21,026 bases of DNA from positions 1 through 21,026 of IMG/VR virus record IMGVR_UViG_3300024518_001525. One strand, 5' to 3'. Both the position numbers and the translations under genes were made by a program. Below are positions 20,888 through 21,026 of this stretch, in pieces; within the stretch, counting starts at the first letter, position 1, and every line of letters starts with the position of its first letter. The DNA comes from a virus. The notes beneath the pieces were generated by a model. The model ran no database searches, was not told the DNA's origin, and was given only the letters and a program-made list of their open reading frames with translations.

Positions 20888-20905
20888 CTAAGGGAGGGAA
20901 ATGCT

Positions 20906-21026
20906 ATGGCAGTTCCGTCAAATACTAGGGAAACCTATGGTGCTATAGGCATCAGGGAAGACCTATCAAATATTATATACAACATCAGTCCTACGGACAC
21001 ACCGTTTCTGAATGGCTGTGGTCGTG
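20906..21026 (+). CDS. major capsid protein, N-terminal part (cut by window end)
   Basis: Only 40 codons are in the window: MAVPSNTRETYGAIGIREDL, then SNIIYNISPTDTPFLNGCGR. The REDLSxIIYxISPTDTPF pattern is the start of the DUF5309-type HK97-like major capsid protein of phages. AGGGAGGGA lies about 7 nt upstream of ATG 20906; an ATG at 20901 is out of frame. Its place directly after the scaffold gene fits. Confidence 0.88.
   Translation, partial: MAVPSNTRETYGAIGIREDLSNIIYNISPTDTPFLNGCGR

Overview
The window is most likely part of a tailed double-stranded DNA phage genome (Caudoviricetes) infecting a bacterium, probably proteobacterial. The evidence is a contiguous head module (small terminase, large terminase, portal, scaffold, start of the major capsid protein) and a compact early module (helicase, nucleases, ribonucleotide reductase). 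The small accessory genes (A-type Fe-S carrier, DUF6356-like peptide, cobalamin-dependent reductase) are of a kind I associate with aquatic phages; that habitat call is inference. No integrase, repressor, tRNA or CRISPR array was seen.

Layout. (1) 1-2058, plus strand: a chain of small, overlapping genes for membrane and coiled-coil proteins, a DUF6356-like peptide, an IscA/ErpA-type Fe-S carrier, a lipoprotein and a small soluble protein. (2) 2036-9552, minus strand: the early/nucleotide-metabolism operon. Reading leftward it runs from two unknown genes through a DnaB-like helicase, an HTH protein, a PD-(D/E)XK nuclease, class II RNR, an HNH nuclease, a single-strand-binding-like protein and a RecB-type exonuclease to a metallophosphoesterase. 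Most neighbours overlap by 1-4 bp. (3) 9553-10503: a mostly non-coding control region with operator-like repeats, a small basic-protein gene and an origin-like segment. (4) 10504-13831, minus strand: an eight-gene operon of different character (CG-rich, CGN arginine codons, many CTCGAG sites) with a DUF932 protein, a DUF7227-like cysteine-rich protein, two small membrane proteins and four unknowns. It ends in a clear intrinsic terminator. (5) 13832-14501: a second non-coding, origin-like segment. (6) 14502-21026, plus strand: the head morphogenesis module, cut by the window end inside the major capsid gene.

The most unusual structure is the pair of origin-like segments on either side of the region-4 operon. 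Each holds two perfect TTATCCACA DnaA boxes exactly 28 bp apart, a TGTTGT-N6-ACAACA palindrome and an AT-rich stretch containing the 10-mer AGTATATTAG. The palindrome and AT-rich parts are mirrored across the operon; the DnaA boxes are not. I suggest, as inference, that the operon is an accessory cassette lodged in or beside the phage replication origin, or that the phage can replicate as a DnaA-dependent plasmid.

Functionally, the early operon would supply deoxynucleotides and process DNA. The left-end genes probably concern the envelope and Fe-S supply, and the right arm builds and packages the head. No DNA polymerase or primase lies in this window.
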